DNA of 7,821 bases from Actinomycetota bacterium. Lineage in GTDB: Bacteria > Actinomycetota > Acidimicrobiia > IMCC26256 > BP-133. Every line of letters starts with the position of its first letter. Within the stretch, counting starts at the first letter, position 1. The notes beneath the pieces were generated by a model. That model made no database searches. It was given only the letters and a program-made list of their open reading frames with translations, and was not told the origin of the DNA. Below, piece by piece: positions 6,490 to 7,821 of this stretch. Made by a program: the position numbers and the translations under genes. The stretch is from positions 1 through 7,821 of the forward strand of contig JAUZEX010000487.1 in the NCBI GenBank assembly GCA_030838815.1. Reading direction: 5' to 3'.

Positions 6490-6505
6490 GGTACGGGACC
6501 GTACC
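6490..6505. promoter_or_regulatory. Inverted repeat GGTACGG-GA-CCGTACC, candidate operator
   Basis: Two perfect 7-bp arms are separated by 2 bp, about 80 bp upstream of the bldC start. This symmetry and size suit a dimeric repressor or activator site acting on bldC. The protein is unknown, and it is not an AT-rich direct-repeat BldC site as I recall them. Confidence 0.4.
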
Positions 6506-6551
6506 GTTCGGGGTCGATAGCCCGGGAGTGTCATTTCCACACCACCCGAAT

Positions 6552-6561
6552 TGACTAGTCA
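6552..6561. promoter_or_regulatory. 10-bp palindrome TGACTAGTCA
   Basis: A perfect palindrome in a relatively AT-rich patch, overlapping a TTGACT hexamer (6551-6556) that would be a good -35 on the + strand. No good -10 follows at 17-18 bp (AACGCT/ACGCTT). A second, 8-bp palindrome GTTCGAAC lies at 6569-6576. Possible operator pair; no factor is assigned. Confidence 0.3.
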
Positions 6562-6575
6562 CCCTGTAGTTCGAA

Positions 6576-6625
6576 CGCTTCGACCAGCACATTTGCACTG
6601 TCCGACCGGCTGGACCGACGAAGCG
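6576..6625. other. Interrupted hairpin: CGCTTCG ... CGAAGCG with inner CCAGC/GCTGG
   Basis: Outer arms 6576-6582 and 6619-6625 are a perfect 7-bp inverted repeat; inner arms CCAGC (6584-6588) and GCTGG (6609-6613) continue the pairing across a 1/5-base internal loop. The terminal loop is 20 bases. One such 7-bp pair is expected by chance in a region of this size, so only the nested inner stem adds weight. Confidence 0.25.
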
Positions 6626-6629
6626 AGGC

Positions 6630-6639
6630 TGGCATGCCA
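6630..6639. promoter_or_regulatory. 10-bp palindrome TGGCATGCCA
   Basis: A perfect palindrome about 150 bp before the dehydrogenase start, followed by a small GCCC-GTCA-GGGC hairpin (6641-6652). It could be a regulator site for the dehydrogenase; no factor is recognised. Confidence 0.25.
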
Positions 6640-6710
6640 CGCCCGTCAGGGCATCTATCGGCACACTCTGGGCGCGAATTAAGCAGTCCGCTCACGGGGG
6701 TCGTGAGGCT

Positions 6711-6716
6711 TACGAT
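6711..6716 (+). promoter_or_regulatory. Candidate -10 element TACGAT for the dehydrogenase
   Basis: TACGAT fits the TAnnnT form of a -10 box and lies 72 bp before the GTG start. The region 17 bp upstream (CCGCTC) is not -35-like, so it would need an activator or may be chance. A GAGGAGGAAG purine tract follows at 6725-6734 but is too far from the start to serve it. Confidence 0.25.
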
Positions 6717-6753
6717 GATCGGACGAGGAGGAAGTCCCCTCGGGAGTGTCGAA

Positions 6754-6769
6754 GGGCTCCCCGGAGCCC
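6754..6769 (+). other. Hairpin GGGCTCC-CC-GGAGCCC just before the dehydrogenase start
   Basis: Two perfect 7-bp arms with a 2-base spacer (in RNA the innermost pairs would open). It ends 19 bases before GTG 6789 and covers the only alternative upstream start's (TTG 6771) ribosome binding area. It might limit translation initiation. Confidence 0.35.
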
Positions 6770-6788
6770 CTTGCCGCCAGAGGACCGT

Positions 6789-7821
6789 GTGTTAGATCGC
6801 ATTGAGGCCGACGACTACGAGCAGGTCGTCTTCTGCCACCACCGGGCCACGGGCCTGCGGGCCATCGTGGCCGTCCATTCGACTGCCCTGGGCCCGGCCC
6901 TCGGTGGCACCCGCTTCTACCCCTACGCCTCGGAGGAGGACGCCCTCGTCGACGTCCTGCGCCTCTCGAAGGGCATGACGTACAAGGCCGCCCTGGCCGG
7001 ACTGGACCTCGGCGGCGGCAAGGCGGTCGTCCTCGGCGACCCCACCCGGGACAAGACCGAGGCGCTCCTGCGGGCCTTCGCCCGCTACGTCGACGCCCTC
7101 GGGGGTCGCTACATCACCGCCGAGGACGTGGGGACGACCCAGGCCGACATGGACCTGATCCGCCGGGAGACCCGCTTCGTGACCGGCGTCTCGCAGTCGC
7201 TGGGCGGCTCCGGCGACCCGAGCGTGGCCACCGCCCAGGGTCTGTACTACGGCTTGAAGGCCGTGGCCATGACCCTCTGGGGTGACACGAACCTCGAAGG
7301 CCGCCACGTCGCGGTGTCAGGCGTGGGCAAGGTGGGCTACGCCTTCGTCCGCCAGCTCGTCGAGGACCGGTGCCGGGTCACGGTGGCCGACGTCGTCCCG
7401 GCTGCCGTCGAGCGGGTCGTCCACGACTTCGGCGTCGAGGCCGTCGGGGTGGAGAAGATCCACACCGTCGAGTGCGACGTGTACGCCCCCTGCGCCCTCG
7501 GGGCGGCCCTGTCGTTCCAGACCATCCCCGAGCTGCGCTGCGCCGCCGTGTGCGGCTGCGCCAACAACCAGCTGGCCGGGCCGGGGTGCGACGAGGCGCT
7601 GGCCGAGGCGGGCATCCTCTACGCCCCCGACTACTGCGTCAACGCCGGGGGGATCATCAACATCTCCGAGGAGCTGCGGGGCTACTCCCGGGAACGGGCC
7701 GAGAACGGCCTGCGTCACATCTACGACGCCACCCTGGCGGTCTTCGCCCGGGCCGACGCCGAGGGCATCACCACCGCCGCCGCCGCCGACCGGGTGGCCG
7801 AGGCCCGGATCGACGCCGTCG
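6789..7821 (+). CDS. Glu/Leu/Phe/Val dehydrogenase (valine or leucine type), 3' end outside window
   Basis: 344 codons are visible of an enzyme usually about 360 long; the frame is still open at the window end. It catalyses NAD-dependent oxidative deamination of branched-chain amino acids to 2-oxo acids in the cytosol. The N-terminal catalytic domain shows GPALGGTRFYPY (35-46), Lys66 in MTYKAAL, the catalytic Lys78 in LGGGKAV, and Asp113 in TAEDVGTT. The Rossmann domain has G178-V-G-K-V-G183, and 'NNQLAG' and 'APDYCVNAGGIIN' are further family blocks. Short length and these motifs place it with Leu/Val dehydrogenases rather than hexameric Glu dehydrogenase; valine dehydrogenase (vdh) is my preferred reading but substrate choice cannot be read here. 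GTG 6789 is chosen as start (weak AGAGGA 4 bases upstream); TTG 6771 is an alternative. The second codon is TTA. It diverges from bldC, and I recall a vdh near bldC in Streptomyces. Confidence 0.92.
   Translation, partial: MLDRIEADDYEQVVFCHHRATGLRAIVAVHSTALGPALGGTRFYPYASEEDALVDVLRLSKGMTYKAALAGLDLGGGKAVVLGDPTRDKTEALLRAFARYVDALGGRYITAEDVGTTQADMDLIRRETRFVTGVSQSLGGSGDPSVATAQGLYYGLKAVAMTLWGDTNLEGRHVAVSGVGKVGYAFVRQLVEDRCRVTVADVVPAAVERVVHDFGVEAVGVEKIHTVECDVYAPCALGAALSFQTIPELRCAAVCGCANNQLAGPGCDEALAEAGILYAPDYCVNAGGIINISEELRGYSRERAENGLRHIYDATLAVFARADAEGITTAAAADRVAEARIDAV

Larger units (their letters stand above)
6425..6788. other. Divergent intergenic region between bldC and the dehydrogenase
   Basis: About 360 bp without a supportable gene; open frames here are short and look like noise. 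It must hold the promoters for bldC (leftward) and the dehydrogenase (rightward). It is less GC-rich than the genes, notably at 6546-6560, 6590-6600 and 6677-6683, and it contains several palindromes listed separately. I saw no tRNA, no known riboswitch and no convincing paired -35/-10 promoter. Confidence 0.7.

Noticed and set aside
6561..6590. tRNA T-loop-like GTTCGAAC
   Set aside because: No acceptor stem, anticodon arm or D-loop can be placed around it on either strand.
6250..6664. Plus-strand 102-codon and minus-strand 95-codon frames over bldC and the intergenic region
   Set aside because: They overlap the well-supported bldC gene or palindromic intergenic DNA and show no domain or coding signal.
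6715..6795. Short 26-codon frame from ATG 6715 ending over the dehydrogenase start, as a leader peptide
   Set aside because: It has no ribosome binding site in front, no run of regulatory codons, and its composition matches noncoding GC-rich sequence.
6792..7718. Minus-strand frames opposite the dehydrogenase
   Set aside because: The plus strand encodes a highly conserved enzyme with intact motifs; the opposite frames are GC-driven shadows.

Overview
This window is very GC-rich DNA (roughly 70% by eye), with genes packed on both strands, strong Shine-Dalgarno motifs and almost no TTA codons. A BldC-type regulator beside a valine/leucine dehydrogenase, together with secreted proteins built from 'GYW...SDGGIFAFGDA' repeats, points to a high-GC actinobacterium. 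My best guess is the class Acidimicrobiia; this rests on family recollection, since there is no rRNA or other phylogenetic marker here.

Layout. Positions 1-326 hold the 3' end of a GDT1/TMEM165-type membrane cation transporter (+). It converges, with one base between the stop codons, on a small exported protein with a sulfite-oxidase/molybdopterin-domain-like fold (328-843, -). A 242-bp divergent intergenic region follows, with a phased TCAA motif and a small hairpin. Then come two large secreted proteins on the + strand. The first (1086-3260) has six NHL repeats, a Pro-rich linker and six ~42-residue GYW repeats. The second (3351-5435) has four GYW repeats, a Pro/Thr-rich linker and about seven delta-60-like repeats. 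Between them lies a very strong 18-bp-stem hairpin (3272-3312). The second gene converges on a bldC-HAD hydrolase pair (- strand, 6410 to 5442). A 372-bp divergent regulatory region rich in palindromes separates bldC from a + strand Glu/Leu/Phe/Val dehydrogenase (6789 onward), which runs off the window.

How the parts relate. The two secreted proteins share the GYW repeat family in mirrored order (C-terminal in one, N-terminal in the other). They look like a functional pair in the envelope or outside the cell, but neither has a recognisable enzyme domain or cell-wall anchor. bldC and the HAD gene are 3 bp apart and probably cotranscribed. The bldC/branched-chain dehydrogenase neighbourhood resembles the one I recall from Streptomyces, so it may be an old conserved actinobacterial arrangement. 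The dehydrogenase carries TTA as its second codon, the only in-frame TTA I found in the window.

No mobile element, CRISPR array, tRNA or rRNA was seen. The most novel material is the dual-propeller secreted pair; the rest is mainly housekeeping or regulatory genes with some local oddities.
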